Origin: Bacteroidota bacterium
GTDB taxonomy: Bacteria > Bacteroidota > Bacteroidia > Bacteroidales > Lentimicrobiaceae
NCBI GenBank assembly: GCA_009773515.1
Contig: WSXX01000016.1
Span: 115,977-179,976, forward strand
DNA length: 64,000 nucleotides
Direction of reading: 5' to 3'
Part shown: piece after piece, positions 25,994 to 34,092 of the stretch
Position numbering within the stretch: the first letter of the stretch is position 1
How the letters are laid out: each line of letters opens with the position of its first letter
Program-made: the position numbers and the translations under genes
Notes under the pieces: generated by a model
The model's database searches: none
Told to the model about the DNA's origin: nothing
What the model saw: only the letters and a program-made list of their open reading frames with translations

Positions 25994-27163
25994 ATGGAAA
26001 GATTAGTAACATCAAATTTAAAACTTGGAATTATTGCAGGCGGACAACTTGGAAAAATGCTTATTCAGGAAGCCAGCAAGTGGGACATAATAACGTATGT
26101 TCTTGACAATGATGAAAATTGCCCTGCCGGAAAAATTGCCTCGCATTTTATTAAAGGAAACAACCTTGACTTTGAATCTGTTTACCAATTTGGAAAATTG
26201 GCGGATGTATTGACTTTTGAAATTGAGAATGTGAATATTGATGCCCTGAAGAAACTAAAATCAGAAGGCTACAGAATTGTTCCCGACCCTGAAATATTGG
26301 AGTTAATACAAGACAAAGGCTTGCAGAAAGAGTTTTATAAAAAGAATGGAATCCCAACTTCCGCCTTTAAAATTTACGAATCAGAAACAGCTGTTTTCAA
26401 TGGCATTGAAAAAGGGGAAATTAAATTTCCTTTTGTGCAGAAATTAAGGAAAGGCGGATACGACGGGCGCGGAGTAGCAGTTATAAACGACAAAAGCGAT
26501 CTAAATAAAATACTTCAAGGGGCATCGGTAATTGAAGAAAAAGTAGAAATCGTAAAGGAAATTTCAGCAATTGTTGCACGAAACAGAAAAGGAGAAATAA
26601 AATGTTTTCCTGTTGTTGAAATGCTTTTTGACCCCAAGGCTAATCTTGTGGATAAATTAATCTGTCCCTCTTCAATTACAATTGAACAATCAGAAAAAGC
26701 GGTTACTCTTGCCAGTGAAATTATTGAATTGCTGAATATGGAAGGCTTGCTTGCAGTTGAGTTCTTTATAGATACAAAAGGCGAAGTAATTGTAAATGAG
26801 GTTGCTCCCCGTCCGCACAACAGCGGTCATCATACCATTGAAAGCATAATTACATCACAGTTTGAACAACATCTGCGTGCAATACTGAACCTTCCTTTGG
26901 GAAGTACAAAACTCAAATTGCCTTCGGTAATGATAAACATTTTAGGAGCAGAAGGCCACGAAGGAGCTGTAATTTACGAAGGACTAACAGAGAGTATGGC
27001 AATTGACGGTGTAAAAATTCATTTATACGGAAAAAAAATAACCAAACCCTACCGAAAAATGGGGCACGTCACCATTCTGTCATCATCATTGGAGTGTGCA
27101 CTAAAAAAGGCAGAAAAAGTGAAACAATTTATCAAAGTAAAGTCATGGAAAGAAGATCAATGA
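25994..27163 (+). CDS. purK: N5-carboxyaminoimidazole ribonucleotide synthase
   Basis: A 389-residue ATP-grasp enzyme. Family features are the N-terminal LGIIAGGQLGKMLIQEA, the central VQKLRKGGYDGRGV, the ATP-grasp segment IEEKVEIVKEISAIVARN and the metal-binding FIDTKGEVIVNEVAPRPHNSGH. PurK makes N5-CAIR from AIR, ATP and bicarbonate; PurE then rearranges it. The gene starts a plus-strand run that ends with the second purE 2 kb downstream, with four unrelated genes in between. Bases at its 3' end overlap the longest form of the next reading frame, but the next gene is better started at 27223. Confidence 0.94.
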   Translation: MERLVTSNLKLGIIAGGQLGKMLIQEASKWDIITYVLDNDENCPAGKIASHFIKGNNLDFESVYQFGKLADVLTFEIENVNIDALKKLKSEGYRIVPDPEILELIQDKGLQKEFYKKNGIPTSAFKIYESETAVFNGIEKGEIKFPFVQKLRKGGYDGRGVAVINDKSDLNKILQGASVIEEKVEIVKEISAIVARNRKGEIKCFPVVEMLFDPKANLVDKLICPSSITIEQSEKAVTLASEIIELLNMEGLLAVEFFIDTKGEVIVNEVAPRPHNSGHHTIESIITSQFEQHLRAILNLPLGSTKLKLPSVMINILGAEGHEGAVIYEGLTESMAIDGVKIHLYGKKITKPYRKMGHVTILSSSLECALKKAEKVKQFIKVKSWKEDQ

Positions 27164-27222
27164 ACAAATTGATGGTCTGTGAGGTTGATTATACCGCTCC
27201 ATGTAAATCGCGAAACAGGAAT

Positions 27223-27819
27223 ATGAGAATGAGAAAAGTGTCTGTAAAATCTGCTTTTATACTGAGTTTACTATTACTGTTAAGTATTCGCGGGTTTTCT
27301 CAGTCGAAATATGAAAAAGAGTTCCGAATCAAAGCAAAAAATGCACCTGCGAAAGCACTCACTTTTATTGACTCCCTGACCTTCGACTCTAAAATTAAAT
27401 GGTATAAAGAAATCGGCTTAGACCATATAACTATTGAAGCAAAAGCAAAATTTAACAACGAAAGGCATAGCATAGAGTTTAGTGAGAACGGAACATTTCA
27501 GGATGCTGAAATAGAAGTAAAACCCAACGTATTGCCTGATAGCACAAACTCAAAAATAACAGGGGCTTTATCGCAAAGGCACAAAAAGTATAAAATTGAG
27601 AAAATTCAGATACAATATACCGGGGATAGAAATATAGTTTTGAGTTTTTTGAGAGGAGACAGGAATAATTCTGAAGGCATAACAATAAACTATGAGGTTG
27701 TAATTTCAACCAAAATGGATGGCAACTATCTTATGCTCGAATACTTGTTCTCAGAAAGAGGTGAATTTTTACAAAGCAGCCAGATAATTTCAAGAAGGAC
27801 GGATACAATTGATTACTGA
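27223..27819 (+). CDS. secreted protein, possibly PepSY-like
   Basis: The frame extends back to 27094 inside purK, but a signal peptide (MRMRKVSVKSAFILSLLLLL to GFSQ) and an AGGA ribosome-binding site at 27217-27220 favour ATG 27223, giving 198 residues. The mature protein is charged and beta-rich. Its segment ITGALSQRHKKYKIEKIQIQ looks like the helix-strand turn of periplasmic PepSY-like domains, but this is only a resemblance. It lies 59 bp after purK and 2 bp before the DUF2490 gene, so these are almost certainly one operon. Confidence 0.6.
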   Translation: MRMRKVSVKSAFILSLLLLLSIRGFSQSKYEKEFRIKAKNAPAKALTFIDSLTFDSKIKWYKEIGLDHITIEAKAKFNNERHSIEFSENGTFQDAEIEVKPNVLPDSTNSKITGALSQRHKKYKIEKIQIQYTGDRNIVLSFLRGDRNNSEGITINYEVVISTKMDGNYLMLEYLFSERGEFLQSSQIISRRTDTIDY

Positions 27820-27821
27820 GC

Positions 27822-28493
27822 ATGAAAAAAATCCTGATTCTCATTTTTCTTTCAACAATGTCGGCTATTTGTTATGCACAAAACAGCTATCAGTATGGAA
27901 TTATGCCTTCCATAAATTTACAAAAGAAATTTCCGCGAAACTGGTCAGCAAATTTCAAAGTTGAATCAAGGCAATCATTTTATAATCAGGAGCTGAAATA
28001 TAAATACCTGCTCACTGATTTATCGCTGCTTGCAACAAAACGGGTTGCACCAAATATCACAGTTGGTGGCGGATACTTGTTAAGAGCCGAAGTTGATAAA
28101 ATTAAAAACAGAGCAGTACAACAGATTAGTTTTAGCAAAAAGTATTCTGGCTTTCGCATGTCGCACAGGATAATGACGGACCAAACGTTTGAAAAGGACA
28201 ACGATACCGAATTCAGACTCCGTTACCGGGTATCTTCTGAAATTCCGTTGGAAGGACAGTCAATTGATGTAAAGGAGTTTTATCTTAAACTCAACAATGA
28301 ATATCTTAATTCCTGGCAAAAAAAAGATTACGACATGGAAATCAGATTGGTAGCCCTTTTGGGATATTCCATTTCCCCATCAAATGATCTGGAAATCGGC
28401 ACCGATTACAGGCTGGATTCATTCATCAACGGAGATTCAAGAAACAGAATCTGGCTGAGTATAAATCTTTTTCATTCGCTTGGAGAGGAGTAA
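27822..28493 (+). CDS. DUF2490 family outer-membrane protein
   Basis: A 223-residue protein with a signal peptide (1-19, ending CYAQ) and a pattern of amphipathic strands. It has family-like features: NWSANFKVESRQSFYNQE near the start, a conserved R-x-R strand in EFRLRYRVSSEIPLEG and the C-terminal DYRLDSFINGDSRNRIWLSI. DUF2490 proteins are small barrels of about 12 strands in Bacteroidota; their function is unknown. It begins 2 bp after the preceding gene, so the two probably act together at the envelope. Confidence 0.75.
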   Translation: MKKILILIFLSTMSAICYAQNSYQYGIMPSINLQKKFPRNWSANFKVESRQSFYNQELKYKYLLTDLSLLATKRVAPNITVGGGYLLRAEVDKIKNRAVQQISFSKKYSGFRMSHRIMTDQTFEKDNDTEFRLRYRVSSEIPLEGQSIDVKEFYLKLNNEYLNSWQKKDYDMEIRLVALLGYSISPSNDLEIGTDYRLDSFINGDSRNRIWLSINLFHSLGEE

Positions 28494-28545
28494 TAAAATG
28501 ACTGATTAAGCGTTATTATCAACAGTTTAAAACCAAATACACATT

Positions 28546-28827
28546 ATGGTAAAAATTCTTAAATTTATCCTCGTGCTTGTTATCACAAGCAGTATTTTTA
28601 TCTCTTGTGGAGATTTAAATAGAACACTTGATGAAAACATCGACAAGTTGATGAAAAAAACTGAATCAATGGACTCATTGCTAAACAAAGAGGTTGATAA
28701 AGCTTTGCGTCTTGATTCGCTCATTAACACCGGAAGCGAAAAGGCTAAAAAGCTGGACTCCCTGATAGATAAATCAGCATCAAGGATGGACTCGTTGGTA
28801 AATAAGAAAATAAATCCAAATAAATAA
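28546..28827 (+). CDS. small coiled-coil lipoprotein
   Basis: A 93-residue lipoprotein. The signal segment ends in a lipobox (SSIFISC at about 15-21). The mature part is almost entirely a heptad-like helix with repeated LDSLI / MDSLL motifs (SMDSLLNKEVDKA, LRLDSLINTGSEKA, KKLDSLIDKSASR, MDSLVNKK), spaced by 14-15 residues. This recalls Lpp-like trimeric coiled coils, although no C-terminal Lys-Arg anchor is obvious. It sits in the purK-purE2 run. Confidence 0.65.
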   Translation: MVKILKFILVLVITSSIFISCGDLNRTLDENIDKLMKKTESMDSLLNKEVDKALRLDSLINTGSEKAKKLDSLIDKSASRMDSLVNKKINPNK

Positions 28828-28852
28828 AGTTAAACAATTAAACTTAAGTGAA

Positions 28853-29101
28853 ATGAAATGTCCTAACTGCAGTGTAAATCTGGTAATGGCCGACCGAAGC
28901 GGGATTGAAATAGACTACTGCCCTGATTGCAGAGGTGTTTGGCTTGACCGTGGTGAACTTGATAAAATTATCGAACGTTCTACGCAAAACGTGAAGAGTT
29001 TTCCGGATGATAATTTTCGCGAAAAACAGTATTATCCCAAAGACAGCGATTACCGCCACAAAAAAAGAAAGGGGCTGTTGGGTGAACTATTCGATTTTTG
29101 A
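28853..29101 (+). CDS. TFIIB-type zinc-ribbon protein
   Basis: An 82-residue cytoplasmic protein with four zinc ligands C3-x2-C6 and C23-x2-C26 (MKCPNC and YCPDC), followed by the family's RGVWLDRGELDKIIE motif. The tail is basic (YRHKKRKGLLGELFDF). This is the short zinc-ribbon group (zf-TFIIB family), widespread in bacteria and of unknown function. It lies 25 bp after the small lipoprotein and 47 bp before the second purE. Confidence 0.85.
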   Translation: MKCPNCSVNLVMADRSGIEIDYCPDCRGVWLDRGELDKIIERSTQNVKSFPDDNFREKQYYPKDSDYRHKKRKGLLGELFDF

Positions 29102-29148
29102 GCCTTTACTTCGCTTAAAGTTTGGTCTTTATAAAAAAAAGAAAAAAC

Positions 29149-29640
29149 GTGGAAAGAAAGTTAGTAAGCATCGTAATGGGGTCTGACTCTGATTTGCCTG
29201 TAATGAAACAGGCGGCCGAAATGCTTGACAGGTTTGGTATCGGATATGAAATTGACATAGTATCGGCACATCGAACGCCCGAAAAGTTATATGAATTTGC
29301 GTCAAATGCACATAGCCGGGGAATTGTAGTAATCATTGCCGGAGCAGGAGGGGCAGCCCACTTGCCAGGCATGGTGGCAGCCATATCGCCCTTACCTGTA
29401 ATTGGAGTGCCTATAAAATCAAGCAATTCCATTGACGGCTGGGATTCCGTACTTTCTATTTTGCAGATGCCGGGCGGAGTGCCTGTAGCAACAGTTGCAC
29501 TGAACGGAGCAAAAAATGCAGGGATTCTTGCAGCTCAAATCGTTTCTGTGATGGATAATTCAATACAAACCAAAATTATCCGATACAAGCAAGAGCTTAA
29601 AGAACAGGTTATTACAAAGTCAAATAATTTGAAAACTTAA
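29149..29640 (+). CDS. purE: N5-carboxyaminoimidazole ribonucleotide mutase, second copy
   Basis: A 163-residue class I PurE, starting at GTG 29149 (V/MERKLVSIVMGSDSDLPVM); the frame reaches back to a TTG at 29122, but the family alignment favours the GTG. Motifs are MGSDSDLPVM, SAHRTP and AGAGGAAHLPGM, closer to the common bacterial class I sequence than the first copy. It differs from the copy at 6507 across much of its length and lacks that copy's C-terminal KVEYKFKVN tail, so it is not a recent duplicate. With purK 2 kb upstream in the same run it probably forms the functional PurK-PurE pair. A terminator hairpin follows at 29704-29731. Confidence 0.92.
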   Translation: MERKLVSIVMGSDSDLPVMKQAAEMLDRFGIGYEIDIVSAHRTPEKLYEFASNAHSRGIVVIIAGAGGAAHLPGMVAAISPLPVIGVPIKSSNSIDGWDSVLSILQMPGGVPVATVALNGAKNAGILAAQIVSVMDNSIQTKIIRYKQELKEQVITKSNNLKT

Positions 29641-29703
29641 ATTGGTTCTTAAAAAGCCAATAAAAAAGATTTAAACAAACAGACATAGAATGCAAAAATA
29701 ATT

Positions 29704-29731
29704 GCCCCGATTCATAAAAATGAGTTGGGGC
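29704..29731 (+). terminator. intrinsic terminator after the second purE
   Basis: Stem GCCCCGATTCAT / ATGAGTTGGGGC (two G-U pairs in RNA) with a five-base A-rich loop, followed by TATTTTATG, 63 bp after the purE stop. The remaining spacer to 30052 holds only the promoter box at 29921. Confidence 0.65.
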
Positions 29732-29920
29732 TATTTTATGTTATAACCAATTGAGAAGGTTAATTGTGTGAATTACCCGGATTTCAGCAGTTTCCATTTC
29801 TAAAAATGAAATAATCATTGGTTGTCCTTGAAGAAAATCAGATTCCTGCCGGAAAACAGCCATGGATATTCTCGTAAAAAAACTGAATCCATTTTCCGCT
29901 GAAGCGATAAGGAATAAGGA

Positions 29921-29928
29921 TACCTTTG
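29921..29928 (+). promoter_or_regulatory. -7 promoter box for the aspartase fusion gene
   Basis: TACCTTTG, exact TAnnTTTG match, 124 bp before the start at 30053, giving a long leader of about 115 nt. Confidence 0.5.
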
Positions 29929-30052
29929 CATAAAATTACTGCATTATAACCTGAATAAAAACAAAACAAGCACTACCTGAACTTACATAAACGCTCCTGA
30001 AAATCAGGACACAAAGACTGAAAAAAATCAGCAAACTAAAAACCACTGTAAA

Positions 30053-31918
30053 ATGGAAACCAAAGAACTGAACCGGTTCATCACTGAAATTGAACTATTT
30101 AAAGGCCTGAGTGCTGAAGAAATTGAAATGGTTGTTGCGGCTGTTGAAAAGCGAAAATTTAATACGGGGGAATACCTTTTTCAGGAAAGCAGTCCGCGTG
30201 AAGCCATCTTTTTGATTTACGATGGCGAAGTTGAGTTGTTCAAGAAATCGGCCCTGGGAGCAGAAACAAAACTCAGCTATTTCAGCCGCTTTGATTTTTT
30301 GGGAGAAGGCTCTCTCACCGAAGATTCGCCACACAGCACCAGTGCCAGAGCGAAGCATAAAACCATCACTTTTATGCTGAAAAAAGATTTCTTTGAGCTG
30401 AACGGACCTACTGCACTCAAAATATTTTCGAATATTTCGAGGGTAATCTCCCGCAGAATGCGACAGGCCAATGCACGTATGATCAGCTCTGCCGCTCAGT
30501 ATGAATCGGGCCGCACCCGCACCGAACACGATCTGCTTGGCTACCGCGAGGTTCCTTACGAGTATTATTATGGTATTCAGACGCTGCGCGCACTGGAGAA
30601 CTTTAACATTTCGGGCGTACAGCTGAATTTCTACCCCGTTTTTGCTGAATCGCTGGCAATGGTCAAACTTGCGGCAGCCAAAGCAAATTACGACTTAGGG
30701 TTGCTCAGCAAATCACTTGCGGATGCCATTGTACGTGCCAGCAACGAAATTATTAATGGAAAATATACCTTCCATTTTGTGGTAGATATGATTCAGGGAG
30801 GTGCCGGCACATCAACCAATATGAACGCCAACGAAGTTATTGCAAACCGCGCACTTGAAATACTTGGTCACGAACGTGGACAGTATGAGTTCTGCCATCC
30901 AAACAATCATGTAAACCTTTCACAATCAACCAACGACGCTTATCCGACAGCCATAAAAATTGCGCTCATCCGCAGCAATGAAAAACTGATTGATGTGCTT
31001 ATTGATCTGATCGCTTCATTCAAGGTAAAAGCAAAAGAGTTCGCACATGTAATAAAAATGGGCCGCACACAGTTGCAGGATGCGGTTCCAATGACATTGG
31101 GACAAGCCTTTGAAGCCTATGCGGTGATGCTTGAAGAAGAGATTGCCCGGTTGAACCAGAATGTTGAGCTCTTTCTGGAGGTAAATATGGGTGGAACTGC
31201 CATTGGCACTGGCATCAATGCCGATCCGAGGTATAGCGGCGTTGTGATTGAACACTTACGCGAAATCACGGGCAAACCCATTGTTCTGGCAACCAACCTT
31301 GTGGAAGCTACACAGGATACTGGTGCATTTATCATGTATTCATCGGCGGTAAAAAGGCTTGCTGTAAAGCTTTCAAAGATATCGAACGATCTCCGTCTGC
31401 TTTCATCGGGTCCGCGTGCCGGATTTAATGAAATCAACCTCCCTCCTATGCAGCCCGGCAGCACCATTATGCCTGGTAAAGTAAATCCGGTTATCCCTGA
31501 AGTGGTGAACCAGATTGCGTTTAAAGTTATAGGCAACGATCTTACAGTTACCCTCGCTGCCGAAGCCGGCCAGCTTGAACTTAACGTAATGGAGCCGATT
31601 ATTGTCTATAGCCTGTTCGAGTCCATTGAAATGCTCAAAAACGGCATGAACACACTGAATCACAGGTGTATAAAAGGAATTACTGCCAATGAAGAACGTT
31701 GCCGCGAAATGGTTTACAACAGCATTGGCCTGGTAACTGCACTCAACCCGGTAATAGGATACGAAGCATCAAACAAACTGGCCAAGGAAGCACTTGAAGG
31801 CAACCGAAGTGTTTATGACCTTGTGCTTGAACAGAAATTAATGACCAAAGCCCAACTTGACGAAGTACTTGACCCGAAAAATATGATTGCACCGAGGACG
31901 ATGACGAAGCAAGGGTAG
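30053..31918 (+). CDS. aspA: cyclic-nucleotide-binding domain fused to aspartate ammonia-lyase
   Basis: A 621-residue fusion. Residues 1-140 form a CRP-type cyclic-nucleotide-binding domain (GEYLFQESSPREAIFLIYDG, then FLGEGSLTEDSPHSTSARAK). From about 155 the protein is a full aspartase: RTEHDLLGYREVPYEYYYGI, GGAGTSTNMNANEVIANRA, HPNNHVNLSQSTNDAYPT, and the catalytic flexible loop PGSTIMPGKVNPV at about 467-479 with the conserved Ser. Aspartase reversibly splits L-aspartate to fumarate and ammonia. In the binding domain the Glu of the phosphate cassette (FLGE) is kept, but the usual Arg is replaced, apparently by His (SPHST), so ligand binding is uncertain. Ordinary aspartases lack this domain and are about 470 residues long. 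Confidence 0.9.
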   Translation: METKELNRFITEIELFKGLSAEEIEMVVAAVEKRKFNTGEYLFQESSPREAIFLIYDGEVELFKKSALGAETKLSYFSRFDFLGEGSLTEDSPHSTSARAKHKTITFMLKKDFFELNGPTALKIFSNISRVISRRMRQANARMISSAAQYESGRTRTEHDLLGYREVPYEYYYGIQTLRALENFNISGVQLNFYPVFAESLAMVKLAAAKANYDLGLLSKSLADAIVRASNEIINGKYTFHFVVDMIQGGAGTSTNMNANEVIANRALEILGHERGQYEFCHPNNHVNLSQSTNDAYPTAIKIALIRSNEKLIDVLIDLIASFKVKAKEFAHVIKMGRTQLQDAVPMTLGQAFEAYAVMLEEEIARLNQNVELFLEVNMGGTAIGTGINADPRYSGVVIEHLREITGKPIVLATNLVEATQDTGAFIMYSSAVKRLAVKLSKISNDLRLLSSGPRAGFNEINLPPMQPGSTIMPGKVNPVIPEVVNQIAFKVIGNDLTVTLAAEAGQLELNVMEPIIVYSLFESIEMLKNGMNTLNHRCIKGITANEERCREMVYNSIGLVTALNPVIGYEASNKLAKEALEGNRSVYDLVLEQKLMTKAQLDEVLDPKNMIAPRTMTKQG

Positions 31919-31919
31919 G

Positions 31920-32034
31920 TAATTTCTAATTTCTAATTTCTAATTTCTAATTTCTAATTTCTAATTTCTAATTTCTCTCGTTATCGCTACGCGATCCCGA
32001 GACAAGTAATTTCTAATTTCTAATTTCTAATTTC
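31920..32034. repeat. TAATTTC heptanucleotide microsatellite in two blocks
   Basis: Eight perfect TAATTTC units (31920-31976), a 30-bp interruption containing CGTTATCGCTACGCGATCCCG, then four more units (32007-32034). It begins two bases after the aspartase-fusion stop codon. Confidence 0.85.
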
Positions 32035-32051
32035 ATACTATTTTCGGAATT

Positions 32052-32084
32052 GACCTAACAAGTTTTCTTTCAACTTGTTAGGTC
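32052..32084 (+). terminator. intrinsic terminator, CCTAACAAG hairpin family
   Basis: GACCTAACAAGTT and its exact reverse complement (13 bp) around a seven-base loop, followed by TTCTTTTTTTT. It ends the aspartase-fusion transcript. The same stem recurs at 2497-2525 and 61564-61596. The rest of the 31919-32284 spacer has no gene. Confidence 0.75.
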
Positions 32085-32261
32085 TTCTTTTTTTAAGGGA
32101 TGTAAATTGACCTTTCGAGTCTTTCTAACCAGAGCGGACATGCTTTTCCACTTGTTGGCTCTTCTTTTATTGAGGGATTGCCGAATTTAAGGTCAGGCGA
32201 AAAAGGTTAAAGAAACGAAAAGATAACCTGAAAGTCACCACCCATATTAGCAATCCTTTTC

Positions 32262-32269
32262 TACCTTTG
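32262..32269 (+). promoter_or_regulatory. -7 promoter box for the two-component system
   Basis: TACCTTTG, exact TAnnTTTG match. It overlaps the TTG at 32267 that could open the longest frame, so translation must start downstream, at ATG 32285. Confidence 0.6.
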
Positions 32270-32284
32270 TCAAAAGCAACAGCT

Positions 32285-33232
32285 ATGACCATAAAGATAG
32301 CATTGATTATTTCTATTGTACTGCAGTTTGCAGCAGCCATTATTGCATTATCGCTAACCAGGCGAACCAAAACCAACATTGCGTGGTGGCTGATTTCAAT
32401 TGGATTTCTGCTGATGGCCATTCGCCGGGTTTTCGAATTCTTTCAGCTTTCAGAAAGTGAAAGCCGACTGGTTACCGGACTTTTAAGCACCTGGACTGGT
32501 GTGGCAATTTCTATACTTATGCTTGGCAGTCTGATCTTTATCAAACGCATTTTCAATATTCAGAAGCGCATGGATCAACTCCGCAAAGAGAATGAATCGA
32601 GGGTTTTGTCGGCGATTGTAAGGACAGAGGAAAAGGAAAGACTAAACTTTTCGAAGGAATTGCACGACGGATTGGGGCCATTGCTCTCATCGGTAAAAAT
32701 GGCAATTTCAGCAAGCCGCATCAATGAAAAATCTGAAAACGGGAACACTGTACTTAAGAACGCAGAGAAACTTATTGATGAATCGATTACATCGCTCAAA
32801 GAAATTTCCAATAAACTCAGCCCGCATGTGCTTAATAATTTCGGGCTGAAAAAAGCAGTAAAGTCATTTATTTCGCGTTTGCCCGCATCCGGAACACTCA
32901 CCATTAACTTTAACTCCAATTTGGAAGAGCGAAGATATACATACAATCTTGAGGTTGTGCTTTACAGGATTATCTGCGAATTGATTTCCAACTCATTACA
33001 ACACTCAAATGCCCGGAATGTCTTTATCACACTGATGGATGACAATCAATTGCTAAAGCTTGATTACCTGGATGATGGCATTGGTTTTGACGAAGCCATT
33101 CTGGAAACCACAAACCAAGGAATGGGATTCGCAAATATCCGGTCGAGGGTGAAATCGCTCAATGGAAGCATCGACATTTACACCGTCCCAAACGAAGGAG
33201 TCAGGGTGAATGTGGTGATTGAGAAAAGCTGA
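32285..33232 (+). CDS. NarL/DegS-type sensor histidine kinase
   Basis: A 315-residue kinase. Start ATG 32285 is fixed by the promoter box just upstream. Three transmembrane helices (about 3-22, 30-45, 65-88) are followed by a HisKA_3 dimerisation helix with ERLNFSKELHDGLGPLLSS, where His is the phosphorylation site, and a HATPase domain with N box ELISNSLQHS, G1 box LDDGIGF and GMGFANIRSRV. The sensing part has almost no extracytoplasmic loop, which suggests an intramembrane or protein-borne signal. The response regulator follows 94 bp downstream, with the porin-pst unit next. Confidence 0.92.
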   Translation: MTIKIALIISIVLQFAAAIIALSLTRRTKTNIAWWLISIGFLLMAIRRVFEFFQLSESESRLVTGLLSTWTGVAISILMLGSLIFIKRIFNIQKRMDQLRKENESRVLSAIVRTEEKERLNFSKELHDGLGPLLSSVKMAISASRINEKSENGNTVLKNAEKLIDESITSLKEISNKLSPHVLNNFGLKKAVKSFISRLPASGTLTINFNSNLEERRYTYNLEVVLYRIICELISNSLQHSNARNVFITLMDDNQLLKLDYLDDGIGFDEAILETTNQGMGFANIRSRVKSLNGSIDIYTVPNEGVRVNVVIEKS

Positions 33233-33326
33233 AAAGGATTGCAGAACTCTTTCATAAAAACACAGATAATACTTACTTTCATTTTGTCATCAGGAAACCC
33301 GGCAAAATTTAACAACTGAAAAAACC

Positions 33327-33968
33327 ATGCAACCATTTTCCATTTACTTAGTTGACGACCATAAATTATTCAGAGAGGGACTCGGAATGTTGCTCAGCTC
33401 CATGCCGATAGTTTCGGAAATCGTGGAAGCGTCATCGGGCGAAGAGTTTCTTGAAATGCTTGAAAATCAGAAACCCGGGCTTGTATTTATGGACATCAGC
33501 ATGCCCGGAATTGATGGAATTGAGAGCACCCGCAGGGCACTGGAAATCTATCCTGACCTCAAAATAATTGCGCTTTCAATGTTTGCTGATGAGGACTATT
33601 ATACCCGAATGATAAATGCCGGGGCCAAAGGCTTTATCCTCAAAAATTCAGGAATTCAGGATGTGGAAGAATGTATTAAAAATGTAGTGGCCGGTCACAA
33701 CTATTTTTCACCCGAAATTCTGGCAAGCATTCTGAGCAACATCACCAAAAAGAATAAACCTGAGAAAACCGGAGAACTTTCGGAACGGGAAATCGAAGTT
33801 CTTTACCGCATTTGTCAGGGACTTTCCAATCAGGAAATTGCTGATTTGCTTCGCATCAGTAAACGAACCGTTGATAAACACAGAGAAAACCTTCTGGAAA
33901 AGACAAACAGCAAAAATACCGCAGGCCTGGTAATGTTTGCCATCAGGAATGGAATTGCAGATGTATAA
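33327..33968 (+). CDS. NarL/LuxR-family response regulator
   Basis: A 213-residue regulator. The receiver domain (1-122) has the acidic pocket D10-D11, phosphoacceptor D56 (LVFMDISMPG), Ser/Thr switch in IIALSMFAD and Lys in GFILKNS. The LuxR-type helix-turn-helix (about 150-205) reads LSEREIEVLYRICQGLSNQE then IADLLRISKRTVDKHRENLL. It should be phosphorylated by the kinase encoded just upstream. Target genes are unknown; the phosphate-uptake unit that starts 124 bp downstream is the obvious candidate, but it has its own promoter. Confidence 0.93.
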   Translation: MQPFSIYLVDDHKLFREGLGMLLSSMPIVSEIVEASSGEEFLEMLENQKPGLVFMDISMPGIDGIESTRRALEIYPDLKIIALSMFADEDYYTRMINAGAKGFILKNSGIQDVEECIKNVVAGHNYFSPEILASILSNITKKNKPEKTGELSEREIEVLYRICQGLSNQEIADLLRISKRTVDKHRENLLEKTNSKNTAGLVMFAIRNGIADV

Positions 33969-34059
33969 TAAAGCCTGTGAATGATAATTCAGGCTCTGAT
34001 AAGTATTTGTACGTAGTAATCCGGTACGTTTAAAGACTGTTTCACAGCAATTAAATATG

Positions 34060-34087
34060 AGGTAATTTTGAGCAATCAAAATTACCT
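34060..34087 (+). promoter_or_regulatory. 12-bp perfect inverted repeat over the -7 box of the porin-pst operon
   Basis: AGGTAATTTTGA (34060-34071), four bases, then its exact reverse complement (34076-34087). The left arm contains TAATTTTG (34063-34070), an exact TAnnTTTG -7 box, and the right arm ends 5 bp before the start codon at 34093. It could be an operator, or a 5'-end hairpin that hides the ribosome-binding region. Confidence 0.6.
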
Positions 34088-34092
34088 TAAAT

